Assembly (NCBI RefSeq): GCF_000427445.1
Contig: NZ_KE386496.1
Span: 620,001-684,000, forward strand
Direction: 5' to 3'
Origin: Methylocapsa acidiphila B2
GTDB taxonomy: Bacteria; Pseudomonadota; Alphaproteobacteria; Rhizobiales; Beijerinckiaceae
DNA length: 64,000 nucleotides
This document shows positions 36,715 to 47,070 of this stretch, piece by piece. Positions within the stretch are counted from its first letter, which is position 1, and each line of letters starts with the position of its first letter. The notes under the pieces were generated by a model that was given only the letters and a program-made list of their open reading frames with translations, was not told the DNA's origin and did not search any database. The position numbers and the translations under genes were made by a program.

Positions 36715-37846
36715 ATGCGCGCCGAAGCCGAGACGCTGGTCGAAACGATCAAGCAATCCATGGGATTGCTGAGGAGGCATCTTTGACGTCGAATCCTCCA
36801 TTCGTCGTCTCGCCGAACTGAACAATAAAGCCGAAGATCCGAACCTCTGGAACGACGCCGAGGCCGCGCAAAAGATCATGCGCGAGCGCACGGAGCTCGA
36901 AGATCGGCTGGGCTCCATCAAGCGCTTTGAAAGCGAGCTCGAAGACGCCGTCACCCTGATCGAGCTGGCCGAGGCGGAAGAGGACGCCGACAGCGAGCGC
37001 GAAGGGCTGGACCAGCTCAAGGCGCTGAAGTTCGAGGCCGAGCGGCGCCAGATCGAGGCGCTGCTCTCGGGCGAGGTCGACGGCAATGACGCCTATATCG
37101 AGGTTCATTCCGGGGCTGGCGGCACCGAGAGCTGCGATTGGGCGCGCATGTTGTTTCGCATGTATGCGCGCTGGGCGGAGCGGCACAAGTTCAAGGTCGA
37201 GATCATCGAGGAGACGGCCGGCGACGAGGCGGGGCTCAAATCCGGCACCTTGCTGGTCAAGGGCCATAACGCCTATGGCTGGGCCAAGACCGAGTCCGGC
37301 GTGCATCGCCTGGTGCGCATCTCGCCCTTCGATTCGAACGCCCGCCGGCACACGAGCTTCGCCTCGGTCTGGGTCTATCCGGTCATCGATGATCGAATCG
37401 AGATCGACGTGAAGGAATCCGATTGCCGCATCGACACCTATCGGTCGTCGGGCGCGGGCGGCCAGCACATCAACACGACCGATTCGGCCGTGCGCATCAC
37501 CCATATTCCATCGGGAATCGTCGTGGCCTGCCAGGGCGAACGCTCGCAGCATAAAAACAGGGCGACCGCCTGGAACATGCTGCGCGCGCGGCTCTATGAG
37601 CAGGAGCTTGAGCGGCGCGAGGCCGAGGCGAGCAAGACGGAGGCGAGCAAGACCGAGATCGGCTGGGGCCATCAGATCCGCTCCTATGTGCTGCAGCCCT
37701 ATCAGCTCGTGAAGGATCTGCGCACGGGCGCGACCTCGGGAACGCCCGACGAGGTGCTCGACGGCGATCTCGATCCCTTCATGGAGGCCTCGCTCGCGCT
37801 GAAGCTCTCAGGCGGGGCGCCGGTGGACGTCGCCGACGTTGATTAG
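36715..37846 (+). CDS. prfB: Peptide chain release factor 2 with +1 programmed frameshift
   Basis: RF2 ends translation at UGA and UAA. The first frame, 36715-36783, encodes 23 residues (MRAEAETLVETIKQ...LRRHL) and stops at TGA (36784-36786). The stop is set in CTTTGAC, with an internal Shine-Dalgarno AGGAGG immediately upstream, the canonical autoregulatory +1 frameshift site. After slippage, reading resumes at GAC (36785) and yields a product of 376 aa in total. RF2 hallmarks are the SPF tripeptide anticodon in VRISPFDSNARRH and the GGQ loop in SSGAGGQHINTTDSAVR. Low RF2 favours frameshifting and so more RF2. The ATG at 36715 has a weak ribosome site. Confidence 0.94.
36771..36787 (+). promoter_or_regulatory. 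RF2 programmed frameshift element
   Basis: AGGAGG (36772-36777), CAT, then CTTTGAC: the internal Shine-Dalgarno sequence spaced 3 nt from the slippery CTT and the in-frame TGA, as in the E. coli site. It makes prfB expression depend on RF2 level. Confidence 0.93.
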
Positions 37847-37991
37847 GTTGCCCGCCCTTTAGACGCACGTCAGGCGTTCGTCTGGCGCATGTCCGCGTGC
37901 TATGAATTGGCTCGCGACGCGTGAAGTTCAGCTTCAGCCCCACTCGGCCCTTCGCGAGGGGCGTCGCTTGAGCTTGAATGAAGGGCCGCCT

Positions 37992-38831
37992 ATGCGCCGG
38001 GAATCGGAAAAAATGTTCAACGTGCCGGCGTCCATCGTCGGCATCATCGGAATTCTGGTTCTGATTCAGGCCGCCTGCGACTCTATCCCGCCGCGGCTTT
38101 TCCTCGATATTCTGCAGAATTTCGCCTTTGTGCCCGGCCGGTTCACCTATGGATTCGATTCCGATAGCGTGTCCTTGGCCTATGACGCTGTTGCGCGCCA
38201 GGACGAGGAGAGGGCGCAGCTTGCGCGCTTCTTTCTCGGCGACGGAAAGCCCCTGTGGTGGACGCCCCTCACCTACGCGTTTCTCCATGGCGGCTGGTTG
38301 CATGTCGGCATGAACAGCCTTTGATTCGTAGCTTTCGGCTCTGCCGTGGCGCGGCGGTTCGGAACGCCGCGCTTTCTGGTCTTTTGCGGCGCGGCCGCCA
38401 TCGCCGGCGCGGCGGCGCATTATCTCACGCATATGAGCGATCTTCAGCCTGTGGTCGGCGCCTCGGCGGTCGTCTCAGGCGCGATGGCGGCGGCCGTGCG
38501 TTTCGTGTTCCAGCCGGGCGCGCCGCTCGGCCAGACGCTCGGCTTCGGGACCAGGGCGGAAGAGGAGCGCGCCTATCGGCTTCCTGCGCTGCCCCTGCGG
38601 GAGATTTTCTCCAACAGGGGGGCGATCAGCTTTCTCGTCTTCTGGTTTCTCGCCAATTTTCTTTTCGGGATCATGCCGGGACCGCTCGGGATCACCGAAG
38701 CGACGGTCGCTTGGCAGGCCCATATCGGCGGCTTTTTGGTTGGGCTTCTAGCTTTTCGCTGGTTCGATGCGCTGCCGCCTGTCGCCGCGGCGAGGCGGCA
38801 GGGGCCCAGGTCGTTTTTCGATCGATTCTAG
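37992..38831 (+). pseudogene. Rhomboid intramembrane protease interrupted by one in-frame TGA
   Basis: Two parts in the same frame, 37992-38324 and 38325-38831, together encode a complete rhomboid family membrane protein. The break is a TGA (38322-38324) in LHVGMNSL-stop-FVAFGSAVARRFG, where relatives have Trp (TGG); a single G-to-A change explains it. The active site is otherwise intact: Ser in VVGASAVVSGAM and His in WQAHIGGFLVGLLAF, with about six membrane helices. Codon use is normal and no other damage is seen, so this is a very recent loss, a sequencing error, or a stop that is read through. The start is uncertain: ATG at 37992, with an open frame to 37902. Confidence 0.8.
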
Positions 38832-38855
38832 CTTGAGCTCGACGCAGCGTTTGGC

Positions 38856-40130
38856 TCAGCCGAGAAGGCGTCGAGCGCGCCGAGATTTTTGCGTCGGACG
38901 GCGAAATATGCCGACGATCTCGACATGCGGCGAATGGCGGAACTGATCGATCGGCTCGATGCGGGCGATCTCATAGCCGCCCGCGCAAAGAATCGCCGCG
39001 TCGCGGGCGAAGGTCTGGACGTTGCAAGAGACCGCGACGACGAGCGGCGTGCGCGAGGAGGCGAGCGCGCGGGCCTGTTGCTCCGCGCCGGCGCGAGGCG
39101 GATCGAACACGACTGCGTCGTAATGCGCCGCCTCTTGAGCCGAGAAGGGACGGCGAAAAAGATCGCGCGCCTCGATCTCGACAGGCAGCAAGCCCTGGAC
39201 GGCCGCCGCCTTGGCCAGGGCGGAAAGCGCTGGCTCTTCGAGATCGATGGCGTGGATCTGCGCGAATTCCGCCATTCGCAAGGAAAATGTCCCGACGCCT
39301 GCGAAAAGATCGGCGATGCGGCCCGAGCCTGCGACCGCTTCGCAGACCCGCGCGGCAAGAAGCTTTTCTCCCGCTTCCGTCGCCTGAAGAAAGGCGCCCG
39401 AAGGCGGCGCGACCATGGCTCGGCCCATGGCGAGCAATGGGGCGCGCTGAAGCACGACGATCTCACCATGGTTGGAAAGCCGCGCGAGATCCTGCGCAAG
39501 CGCCGTTTCCACAAGACGTTTCGTCGCGCTTTCACCAAGCGGGCCGTGACCTCTGACGTCGACGTCGAGCCCGGACGACGTCGCGGTGCAGAGGATGTCG
39601 AGCGGCTTGGCCGACTCCGCGAGCGCCTCCGCTATGGCGCGGGCGACCCTTGGCGCGCCGCTCATCGAAGGCGCGAGAATCGGGCAGGTTTCAATTTCGA
39701 CGATCCGATGCGCGCGTGACTGCATGAAGCCCGCCGCGGCTCGACCGTGGGAATCGTATCGCGCGTGAAACGTCGCCCGGCGGCGCCCCTCGCCATGCGC
39801 ATCCGCGAGCGCCTCGACCTGGCCCTTGACGCCGGCTTGGGTCAGAGCGCCGAGGAGAAGGCTTCGTTTCCATTGCGCATAGGCGTGAGAGGCGAGGGTT
39901 TGGACTGCGCATCCGCCGCAATCCGAAAAATAGCGGCAGAAGGCGGGGATGCGTTCAGGGCTTGCAGTCGCGATCTCGACAAGGCGGCCGCGCGCGCCAT
40001 CGACTTCGGCGACGATTGTCTCCCCAGGCAGGGCGTAAGGAATGAACACGAGGCCATCCGGGCCGCGCGCGATCCCTTCGCCGCGCTGGCCGAGCCGCTC
40101 TATTTGCAGCCGCGCACAGAGGCTGATCAT
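38856..40130 (-). CDS. RNA (uracil-5-)-methyltransferase, RlmD/TrmA family
   Basis: A 424-aa SAM-dependent RNA m5U methyltransferase. An N-terminal TRAM domain (LQIERLGQRGEGIARGPDGLVFIPYALPGE) is followed by an iron-sulfur cluster site (FCRYFSDCGGC, with a later Cys in IETCPIL). The SAM motif is IADLFAGVGTFSLRMA; the PPR loop is FDPPRAGAEQQ; the nucleophile is Cys in VAVSCNVQTFARD. The cluster-containing architecture fits RlmD/RumA-type enzymes; whether it methylates 23S rRNA U1939 or another site is inferred. Its ATG overlaps the tlyA stop (ATGA), so they are coupled. Confidence 0.88.
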   Translation of the reverse strand: MISLCARLQIERLGQRGEGIARGPDGLVFIPYALPGETIVAEVDGARGRLVEIATASPERIPAFCRYFSDCGGCAVQTLASHAYAQWKRSLLLGALTQAGVKGQVEALADAHGEGRRRATFHARYDSHGRAAAGFMQSRAHRIVEIETCPILAPSMSGAPRVARAIAEALAESAKPLDILCTATSSGLDVDVRGHGPLGESATKRLVETALAQDLARLSNHGEIVVLQRAPLLAMGRAMVAPPSGAFLQATEAGEKLLAARVCEAVAGSGRIADLFAGVGTFSLRMAEFAQIHAIDLEEPALSALAKAAAVQGLLPVEIEARDLFRRPFSAQEAAHYDAVVFDPPRAGAEQQARALASSRTPLVVAVSCNVQTFARDAAILCAGGYEIARIEPIDQFRHSPHVEIVGIFRRPTQKSRRARRLLG

Positions 40131-40855
40131 GGGCGCATCGCGCCGATGAGATATTCGCGATTGCCGTCGCCGCCCTCGATCGGGGAAGGGATGACGCCCA
40201 GAACGCGCCAGCCGAGATCAGAGATCAAGGCTTCAATGTCGGCGCAGATTTTTCGCCGGACTTCGGCGTCCTTGACGAGGCCCTTCACGACATTGGCGGG
40301 ACCCGCCTCGAACTGCGGTTTGACAAGGGCGATGAGCGACGCCTTCTCTGCGGCGAGCGGTAGGACGGCCGGAAGCACCAGGCGGAGCGAGATGAAGCTG
40401 ACGTCGCAGGTCACGAGCGCCGGCGCAGTCCCAAGTTGGGCCGGGGTGAGGCGTCGCGCGTCGGTTCCCTCGTGCGAGGCTACGCGCGGATCGCGCGCGA
40501 CGTCGGGGTGCAGCTGGCCATGGCCGACGTCGACGGCCGCGACCTGCACCGCGCCTCGGCTCAAAAGGACATGGGTGAAGCCGCCGGTGGACGCGCCGAT
40601 GTCGAGGCATGCGCGGCCCTGCGGATCGAAGCCGAAGGCGTCGAGGGCGGCGGCGAGCTTGACGCCGCCGCGCGACACCCAGGGGTAGGGCGCGCGCGCT
40701 TCGATTTCGGCGTTGGGATCGATGGCGTCCGAGGCCTTGCACAGCAGCTTGCCGTCGACGCGCACGAGGCCGGCCGCAATCGCTTCTTGCGCCTTGGCGC
40801 GGCTTTTGAAGAAATTGCGTTCGACGAGATGCAGATCAGCGCGCTTGCTGGCCAT
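40127..40855 (-). CDS. tlyA: TlyA family rRNA 2'-O-methyltransferase
   Basis: A 242-aa TlyA/hemolysin A family protein; characterised members 2'-O-methylate 16S and 23S rRNA. The N-terminal S4 RNA-binding domain reads RADLHLVERNFFKSRAKAQEAIAAGLVRVDGK; the FtsJ-like domain has the SAM motif CLDIGASTGGFTHVLLSRGA, then VDVGHGQLH, CDVSFISL and LVKPQFEAG, with a K-D-K-type catalytic layout. The ATG at 40855 follows GGGAGG with good spacing and is preferred over 40879. It lies between dxs and the RlmD-like gene in one operon. Confidence 0.9.
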   Translation of the reverse strand: MASKRADLHLVERNFFKSRAKAQEAIAAGLVRVDGKLLCKASDAIDPNAEIEARAPYPWVSRGGVKLAAALDAFGFDPQGRACLDIGASTGGFTHVLLSRGAVQVAAVDVGHGQLHPDVARDPRVASHEGTDARRLTPAQLGTAPALVTCDVSFISLRLVLPAVLPLAAEKASLIALVKPQFEAGPANVVKGLVKDAEVRRKICADIEALISDLGWRVLGVIPSPIEGGDGNREYLIGAMRP

Positions 40856-40946
40856 TTTGGCCTCCCAGGCGGCGCTCAAAAGCTGCTACGCTTCCGCTTT
40901 TGGCCCGGCCGTCTCGTTCTCACGCCGAAGGCGACCGATCTCGGCC

Positions 40947-42920
40947 TCATGCGATCATGCTTTTCACCGCGTCGGCGTCGCGCCCGAGCGTTGCGAGAAC
41001 TTTGGCGACGATTCCTTTCGCGTCAAGGCCGGCCTGGGCATAAAGCTTTTCCGGCTTGTCATGGTCGAGGAAGAGGTCCGGCAGAACCATGGAGCGGAAC
41101 TTCAGGCCGCGCCCATCCAGCGCGCCTTCTTCGGCAAGCGTCTGCATAACGAAAGAGCCGAAGCCGCCGATCGAGCCTTCCTCGATCGTGAGCAGCACTT
41201 CGTGATTCGCCGCGAGGCGCAGCAGCAAATCGACGTCGAGGGGCTTGGCGAAGCGAGCGTCGGCGACAGTCACGGAGACCCCATAGGCGGCAAGATCCTC
41301 CGCGGCCTTCAGGCCTTCGGCAAGTCTGGTTCCGAAGGACAGGATCGCGACCATATTGCCTTCGCGCAGAATGCGCCCCCGGCCGATCTCCAAGATCTGT
41401 CCCTCGGAAGGCATTTCAACGCCGACACCTTCCCCTCTCGGATAGCGGAAGGCGATCGGACCCTCGTCATAAGCCGCGGCGGTCGCGACCATATGGACGA
41501 GTTCGCCTTCGTCGGCGGCCGCCATGACCACCATATTCGGCAAGATCCCGAGGTAGGAAATGTCGAAGGCGCCGGCATGGGTCGCGCCATCGGCGCCGAC
41601 GAGTCCGGCGCGGTCGATGGCGAAACGAACTGGCAGATTCTGGATCGCGACGTCATGGACGATCTGATCATAGCCGCGCTGGAGGAAGGTCGAATAGATC
41701 GCGCAGAAGGGCCGGAATCCTTCGGCGGCGAGGCCCGCGGCGAAAGTCACCGCATGCTGCTCGGCGATGCCGACGTCGAAAGTCCGCTCGGGAAAGGCTT
41801 TTTGAAAAATATCGAGCCCCGTTCCGCTCGGCATGGCGGCGGTGATGGCGACGATCTTGTCGTCTTTTTGCGCGGCTTTCACGAGGGCCTCGGCGAAGAC
41901 GCTCGTATAGATCGGCGCGTTCGGCTTGGGCTTCACCTGCTTGCCGGTGACCACGTCGAACATGTTGACGCCGTGATATTTATCGCTCGACGCTTCAGCG
42001 GGGGCGTAGCCCTTGCCTTTCTGCGTCACAACATGGACGAGGATCGGCCCGGTTTCCTTGAAGTCGCGGACATTCTTCAGGACCGGGAGCAGATGGTCCA
42101 GATTATGGCCGTCGATCGGGCCGACATAATAGAAGCCGAGCTCCTCGAACATTGTCCCGCCGGCCCAGAAATTCCGCGCGAATTCCTCGGTCTTGCGCGC
42201 CCGGTCATAGACGAAGCGCGGCAAATGCCGTCCGAGCTGCTTGGCCGCCTCGCGAACCGAGCGATAGGCCCCGCCCGAGACCAGCCGGGCGAGATAGGAG
42301 GAAAGCGCGCCGGCCGGAGGAGCGATCGACATTTCATTGTCGTTCAGAATGACGATCAGTCGCGAATGCATCGCGCCGGCGTTGTTCATCGCCTCGTAGG
42401 CCATGCCCGCGGACATGGCGCCGTCGCCGATCACCGCAATGACATTGGCGTTTTGGCCGGCGAGCGTGTTGGCCACCGCCATGCCGAGGCCGGCCGACAT
42501 CGAGGTCGAGGAATGCGCTGCGCCGAACGGATCATATTCGCTCTCGGAGCGCTTGGTGAAGCCGGAGAGCCCGCCGCCTCTGCGCAAGGTCCGGATGCGG
42601 TCGCGCCGCCCGGTCAGGATCTTGTGCGGATAGGCCTGATGCCCGACATCCCAGATCAAGCGGTCGCGCGGGGTGTCGAAGACATAGTGGAGCGCAACCG
42701 TGAGCTCGATGACGCCGAGCCCCGCGCCGAGATGGCCGCCCGTGACGGAGACCGCGCTGATCGTTTCGGTGCGTAGCTCGTCGGCGACTTGCGCGAGATC
42801 TTCCTCCATGAGCCGACGCAAATCGGCCGGAGAGGCGATCGTGTCGAGCAGCGGCGTTTTTGAAGATGTCGTCACAGGCGCCTCATTAATCGCAAGACCG
42901 GAAGCTCCTGCGCCCGTCAT
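40947..42920 (-). CDS. dxs: 1-deoxy-D-xylulose-5-phosphate synthase
   Basis: A 657-aa TPP-dependent synthase that joins pyruvate and glyceraldehyde 3-phosphate in the first step of the MEP isoprenoid pathway. The TPP-binding segment is [20 protein letters not shown]; the N-terminal active-site segment is [17 protein letters not shown]; the second domain has the transketolase-like block [17 protein letters not shown] (catalytic Glu) and [19 protein letters not shown]. The ATG at 42920 is used; a GTG 15 codons in, with GAGG upstream, is an alternative. It is the first gene of a dxs-tlyA-methyltransferase operon. Confidence 0.95.
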   Translation of the reverse strand: MTGAGASGLAINEAPVTTSSKTPLLDTIASPADLRRLMEEDLAQVADELRTETISAVSVTGGHLGAGLGVIELTVALHYVFDTPRDRLIWDVGHQAYPHKILTGRRDRIRTLRRGGGLSGFTKRSESEYDPFGAAHSSTSMSAGLGMAVANTLAGQNANVIAVIGDGAMSAGMAYEAMNNAGAMHSRLIVILNDNEMSIAPPAGALSSYLARLVSGGAYRSVREAAKQLGRHLPRFVYDRARKTEEFARNFWAGGTMFEELGFYYVGPIDGHNLDHLLPVLKNVRDFKETGPILVHVVTQKGKGYAPAEASSDKYHGVNMFDVVTGKQVKPKPNAPIYTSVFAEALVKAAQKDDKIVAITAAMPSGTGLDIFQKAFPERTFDVGIAEQHAVTFAAGLAAEGFRPFCAIYSTFLQRGYDQIVHDVAIQNLPVRFAIDRAGLVGADGATHAGAFDISYLGILPNMVVMAAADEGELVHMVATAAAYDEGPIAFRYPRGEGVGVEMPSEGQILEIGRGRILREGNMVAILSFGTRLAEGLKAAEDLAAYGVSVTVADARFAKPLDVDLLLRLAANHEVLLTIEEGSIGGFGSFVMQTLAEEGALDGRGLKFRSMVLPDLFLDHDKPEKLYAQAGLDAKGIVAKVLATLGRDADAVKSMIA

Positions 42921-43491
42921 CCTGAAGGGCGGCGCGAAGCAAAGCCAAACGCGAGCGGATTCTCATCTTGGCGAACTTGCTGAAAACTGCATAACGGACA
43001 AATTTCAATGCAGCAACGCGAACGATGCGCCTGACTGGTTGAGCGCGCATTTCGTCAGGGGGCGCGACCTTTCTGTCACAGTTTCGCTAATTATTAACCG
43101 GCGCGCAGGTAAGCTCGCCGTGTGCCATCACACGCCCGGCCAGACTTGCGCTCGGTTTCTGAGCCTCGAATTTGGGCTGCAGCGCGGACGACAGTCGCGC
43201 CAAAAAAGCGCATTGGCTCCATCAAGCGGCGTTTATTCACCATGCCAAAACAATCTTGCGCGGAACCTTCGATGAGCTGGGCCGGTTAGAGGATGGCGAG
43301 GGCCTAGACGCGTCGCCGCTCCAAAGGCAAATTTGGAGGAAGGAGCGCTAAACATGCCGGCCTGGGGGCGTTCACGCAAAATTTGACGTAGAACAGTGAT
43401 TTTTCGTCAGGAAGGCGCATGGTTTTTATGGTGGAAAAATGCGCTTTGTCGATTTGAGGCCGGGCGACGCTGAACGGAAGGAATTTGACGC
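42921..43491. other. Intergenic region between dxs and the HdeD-like gene
   Basis: About 570 bp between divergent genes. I see no gene, RNA structure or repeat that I can defend; it presumably contains the two promoters. Confidence 0.4.
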
Positions 43492-44073
43492 ATGACCTAT
43501 TCGCATAACGCCGATCCCATTCCCGGAGGGCGCGCATCTCTCGGAACCGCGATTGAGCGCCTAAAGCATCGATGGGGCTGGATGGTCGCATTCGGCGTTC
43601 TCGTCAGCCTTTTTGGCGTCGCGGCGCTCATTTTGGACGTCACCGCCACGATCGCCTCCGTTTACACGATCGCGATCTTCATCATCATCGCCGGAACCGC
43701 CGAGATCGCCACAGGCATCGGCGCCAAGAGTTGGGGGCGGTTCTTCCTCTGGATCCTTGGCGGCCTGCTTTATATCGTCGCCGGCGCCTTCGCCCTCGCC
43801 AACCCCTTGATCGCGGCCTACTTCCTGACCTTGATGCTCGGCGCGGGCATGATCGCCACCGGCGCCGTACGCATTTATCTCGGGAGCCAATTGGGCAAGG
43901 ACATCCGCGGCTCCGTCGTCTTCGCCGGCGTGCTCACCTTGATTATCGGTGTCTTGATCGTCATCGGCTGGCCCGCCAATACGCCCTTCATTTTGGGCAT
44001 TCTGCTCGGGGTCGACCTCTTGTTCTGGGGCCTCGCTTGGGTCAGTTTCGGCTTTCGCCTCCGGCAGGCCTGA
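43492..44073 (+). CDS. HdeD family membrane protein (DUF308)
   Basis: A 193-aa inner-membrane protein with six hydrophobic segments in the repeated DUF308 pattern (WMVAFGVLVSLFGVAALIL, IFIIIAGTAEIATGI, FFLWILGGLLYIVAGAFAL, and so on). HdeD is tied to acid resistance in E. coli, but its mechanism is not known and the role here is unproven. AAGGAA upstream supports the ATG. It is followed by a stem-loop (44113-44137) and then ppdK on the same strand. Confidence 0.85.
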   Translation: MTYSHNADPIPGGRASLGTAIERLKHRWGWMVAFGVLVSLFGVAALILDVTATIASVYTIAIFIIIAGTAEIATGIGAKSWGRFFLWILGGLLYIVAGAFALANPLIAAYFLTLMLGAGMIATGAVRIYLGSQLGKDIRGSVVFAGVLTLIIGVLIVIGWPANTPFILGILLGVDLLFWGLAWVSFGFRLRQA

Positions 44074-44112
44074 GCGCGAGGGACGAACTCGCCGCGTCTC
44101 GCTGATGCGCTA

Positions 44113-44137
44113 GCGCCGCTCCGCAATGGAACGGCGC
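44113..44137 (+). terminator. Possible terminator between the hdeD-like gene and ppdK
   Basis: GCGCCG / CGGCGC arms with an inner TCC/GGA pairing, followed by CTTTCAGTTT. The T stretch is broken, so strength is uncertain. Confidence 0.4.
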
Positions 44138-44208
44138 CTTTCAGTTTCCTCGACGCCGCGTTTTAGCGGAGCGAATCTTGCGCGAGCGACTCTTGGCGGA
44201 GGGCCAAG

Positions 44209-46884
44209 ATGGAAAAATGGGTCTATACGTTCGGCGACGGGCGCGCCGAGGGCGAGAGCCGGCTGCGCGATCTTCTCGGCGGAAAAGGCGCGAATCTCGC
44301 CGAAATGGCGAGATTGGGCTTGCCGGTTCCTCCAGGCTTCACGATCACGACGGAAGTCTGCGCCTATTTCTACGAGAACGAGAAGCAATTTCCGCCAGAG
44401 CTCGATGCTCAGGTCGACGCTGCGCTTGTTTTTCTCGGCGCCCTGACCGGAAAATCGTTCGGCGACGAGAATAAGCCGCTCCTCGTCTCGGTTCGGTCCG
44501 GCGCTCGCGCGTCAATGCCGGGCATGATGGACACGGTTTTGAACCTTGGCCTCAACGACGTCACGGTCGAAGCCCTGGCTCGTCATGCCGATCCGCGATT
44601 CGCCTATGATTCTTATCGCCGCTTCATTCAGATGTATTCGAGCGTCGTTCTGCACATCGAGCATCGGCATTTCGAGGAAATTATCGAAGACTATAAGGAA
44701 GCAAACGCGCTCACTTTCGACACGGAGCTTTCCGCCGAGGACTGGAAGAAGCTGATCGGCGATTTCAAGGCCAAGGTCGAGGAAGAATTCGGAGCTCCGT
44801 TTCCGCAGGCCCCGCGAGAGCAGCTTTGGGGTGCGATCGCCGCCGTGTTCGGATCATGGATGACGCCGCGGGCGATCACTTATCGACTCCTCCATGACAT
44901 TCCGACGAGCTGGGGCACGGCCGTCAACATTCAGGCCATGGTCTTCGGCAATATGGGCGAGACCTCAGCGACCGGCGTCGCCTTCACCCGCAATCCCGCG
45001 ACCGGCGCGAAGGAGCTTTATGGCGAATTTCTCCTCAATGCGCAGGGCGAGGACGTCGTCGCCGGCATCAGGACGCCGCAGAACATCACCGAGGCGGCGC
45101 GCAAGGCGGCCGGCTCCGACAAGCCCTCTCTCGAGACGGCGCTGCCGCGGGTCTTCGGCGAATTCCTCAAAACCACGAGCCTTCTCGAAAAGCATTATCG
45201 CGACATGCAGGACGTCGAGTTCACGGTAGAGGACGGCAAATTATGGATGCTGCAGACTCGCGACGGCAAGCGGACCAGCAAAGCCGCCCTACGAATCGCG
45301 GTCGACATGACCCACGAAGGTCTGATCAGCAAAGAGGAAGCGATTGCGCGGGTCGATCCTGCCTCGCTTGAGCAGCTCCTGCATCCGACCATCGACCCGA
45401 AGGCTGAGAGGCGCGTGATCGCTGTGGGGCTTCCCGCCTCGCCCGGCGCGGCGAGCGGGGAAATCGTCTTCGACGCCGACGAGGCCGAGAAGCTGAAAAA
45501 CGCCGGGCGCAAGGTCGTGCTCGTGCGGACGGAGACGAGCCCCGAGGATATTCATGGGATGCATGCGGCCGAAGCGATCGTCACCGCGCGCGGCGGAATG
45601 ACTTCGCATGCGGCCGTCGTGGCGCGCGGCATGGGCAAGCCTTGCGTGTCCGGCGCCGGCGCTATCCGCATCGATGTCGAGAAAGGCGTCATGACGGCGG
45701 CCGGACGGACTTTCGCGAAAGGCGACATCCTGACCGTGGACGGCTCTTCAGGGGAAGTAATGCAAGGCGAGGTCCCGATGATTCAGGCCGAGCTTTCGGG
45801 GGAATTCGCGACGCTCATGGAATGGGCCGACGGCGTGCGGCGCATGGGCGTTCGCGCCAACGCCGAAACGCCGAAGGATGCCAAGGTGGCGCGCAGATTC
45901 GGGGCCGAGGGCATCGGCCTTTGCCGGACCGAGCATATGTTCTTCGACAGCGGTCGTATCCTGGCTGTGCGCGAGATGATCCTCGCCGATGACGAAAACG
46001 GAAGGCGTTCTGCCCTCGCCAAGCTGCTTCCGATGCAGCGCGCCGATTTCGTCGAATTATTCGAAATCATGGCCGGCCTGCCGGTTACGATCCGCCTGCT
46101 CGATCCGCCGCTGCATGAGTTTCTTCCTCAACGCGAATCCGAGATCAGAGCGGTGTCGGACGCGCTGGGCGTTCCTGTTGAAAAGCTTCAACGTCGTTTG
46201 GCGGCTCTGCGCGAAGTCAATCCCATGCTCGGGTTTCGCGGCTGTCGGCTCGCCATCGCCTTTCCTGAAATCGCCGAGATGCAGGCCCGCGCGATTTTCG
46301 AGGCGGCCGCCGCGGTCAAGAAAAAAACCGGCGACGCGGTTCGGCTCGAGATCATGGCGCCGCTCATCATCGCCAAGGCGGAGCTCGACCTGATCCAGGC
46401 GAGCGTTAGCTCCGTCGCAACGGCGGTCGCGAAAGAGACGGGTGAGATCATTCCCTATTCAATCGGGGCCATGATCGAGACGCCGCGCGCCTGCTTGCTG
46501 GCCGGCGAGATCGCCGCGACGGCGGAATTCTATTCTTTCGGGACCAATGACCTCACCCAGACCTGCATGGCGCTCTCGCGGGACGACGCCGGATCTTTTC
46601 TCGGGCGCTATGTCGCCAAGGGGGTTTTCGCCGCCGATCCTTTCGCCACCCTGGACCAATCGGGCGTCGGCGAACTGATCGCAATCGCTGCATCGCGCGC
46701 GCGCGACGCGCGACCCGGCGTCAAGCTCGGCATCTGCGGCGAGCATGGGGGCGATCCGGTCTCAATCGCCTTCTGTGAGGCGCAGGGGCTCGACTATGTT
46801 TCCTGCTCCCCCTTTCGCGTCCCGATCGCAAGGCTCGCCGCGGCGCAGGCGGCGCTCGGCAAAAAGCCCTCGACTCAAGCTTGA
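44209..46884 (+). CDS. ppdK: Pyruvate, phosphate dikinase
   Basis: An 891-aa enzyme that interconverts pyruvate, ATP and phosphate with PEP, AMP and pyrophosphate. N-terminal ATP-grasp domain: GDGRAEGESRLRDLLGGKGANLAEMARLG at the start, SVRSGARASMPGMMDT. The central swivelling phosphohistidine domain is GGMTSHAAVVARGMGKPCV (His carrier). The C-terminal PEP-binding TIM barrel contains GIGLCRTEHMFF and the catalytic Cys in GICGEHGGDP. The length matches bacterial PPDK. GGAGGG 5-6 nt before the ATG fixes the start. It is likely to link PEP and pyruvate pools in central metabolism; it is convergent with opgH. Confidence 0.96.
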   Translation: MEKWVYTFGDGRAEGESRLRDLLGGKGANLAEMARLGLPVPPGFTITTEVCAYFYENEKQFPPELDAQVDAALVFLGALTGKSFGDENKPLLVSVRSGARASMPGMMDTVLNLGLNDVTVEALARHADPRFAYDSYRRFIQMYSSVVLHIEHRHFEEIIEDYKEANALTFDTELSAEDWKKLIGDFKAKVEEEFGAPFPQAPREQLWGAIAAVFGSWMTPRAITYRLLHDIPTSWGTAVNIQAMVFGNMGETSATGVAFTRNPATGAKELYGEFLLNAQGEDVVAGIRTPQNITEAARKAAGSDKPSLETALPRVFGEFLKTTSLLEKHYRDMQDVEFTVEDGKLWMLQTRDGKRTSKAALRIAVDMTHEGLISKEEAIARVDPASLEQLLHPTIDPKAERRVIAVGLPASPGAASGEIVFDADEAEKLKNAGRKVVLVRTETSPEDIHGMHAAEAIVTARGGMTSHAAVVARGMGKPCVSGAGAIRIDVEKGVMTAAGRTFAKGDILTVDGSSGEVMQGEVPMIQAELSGEFATLMEWADGVRRMGVRANAETPKDAKVARRFGAEGIGLCRTEHMFFDSGRILAVREMILADDENGRRSALAKLLPMQRADFVELFEIMAGLPVTIRLLDPPLHEFLPQRESEIRAVSDALGVPVEKLQRRLAALREVNPMLGFRGCRLAIAFPEIAEMQARAIFEAAAAVKKKTGDAVRLEIMAPLIIAKAELDLIQASVSSVATAVAKETGEIIPYSIGAMIETPRACLLAGEIAATAEFYSFGTNDLTQTCMALSRDDAGSFLGRYVAKGVFAADPFATLDQSGVGELIAIAASRARDARPGVKLGICGEHGGDPVSIAFCEAQGLDYVSCSPFRVPIARLAAAQAALGKKPSTQA

Positions 46885-47070
46885 GGCGGGCGGAAACGGA
46901 AAATCCTGCTTGCCCGATCCCAAGGGCCGTCGCGTCTGAACGGCGCCCGAAAGGGACGAGGTTCGCACGCCCGAGTTGACGGCGTCTTGTTCGAGACAGC
47001 GCTGCGGGCGCCTCGCCGTGAGAGCTTTTATGAAAGCTTCGCGAACAGAGCAGCGGCCGCGGCGGGCGGT

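Noticed and set aside
38322-38324. Selenocysteine codon in the rhomboid gene
   Set aside because: Rhomboids have Trp here, not Cys; no selenocysteine-insertion hairpin was noticed, and no sel genes lie nearby.
40713-42776. A 687-aa open frame on the plus strand
   Set aside because: It is antisense to dxs and tlyA, whose catalytic motifs are unambiguous; long antisense frames are common in GC-rich DNA. Its composition is typical of a shadow (Arg/Gly/Asp-rich).
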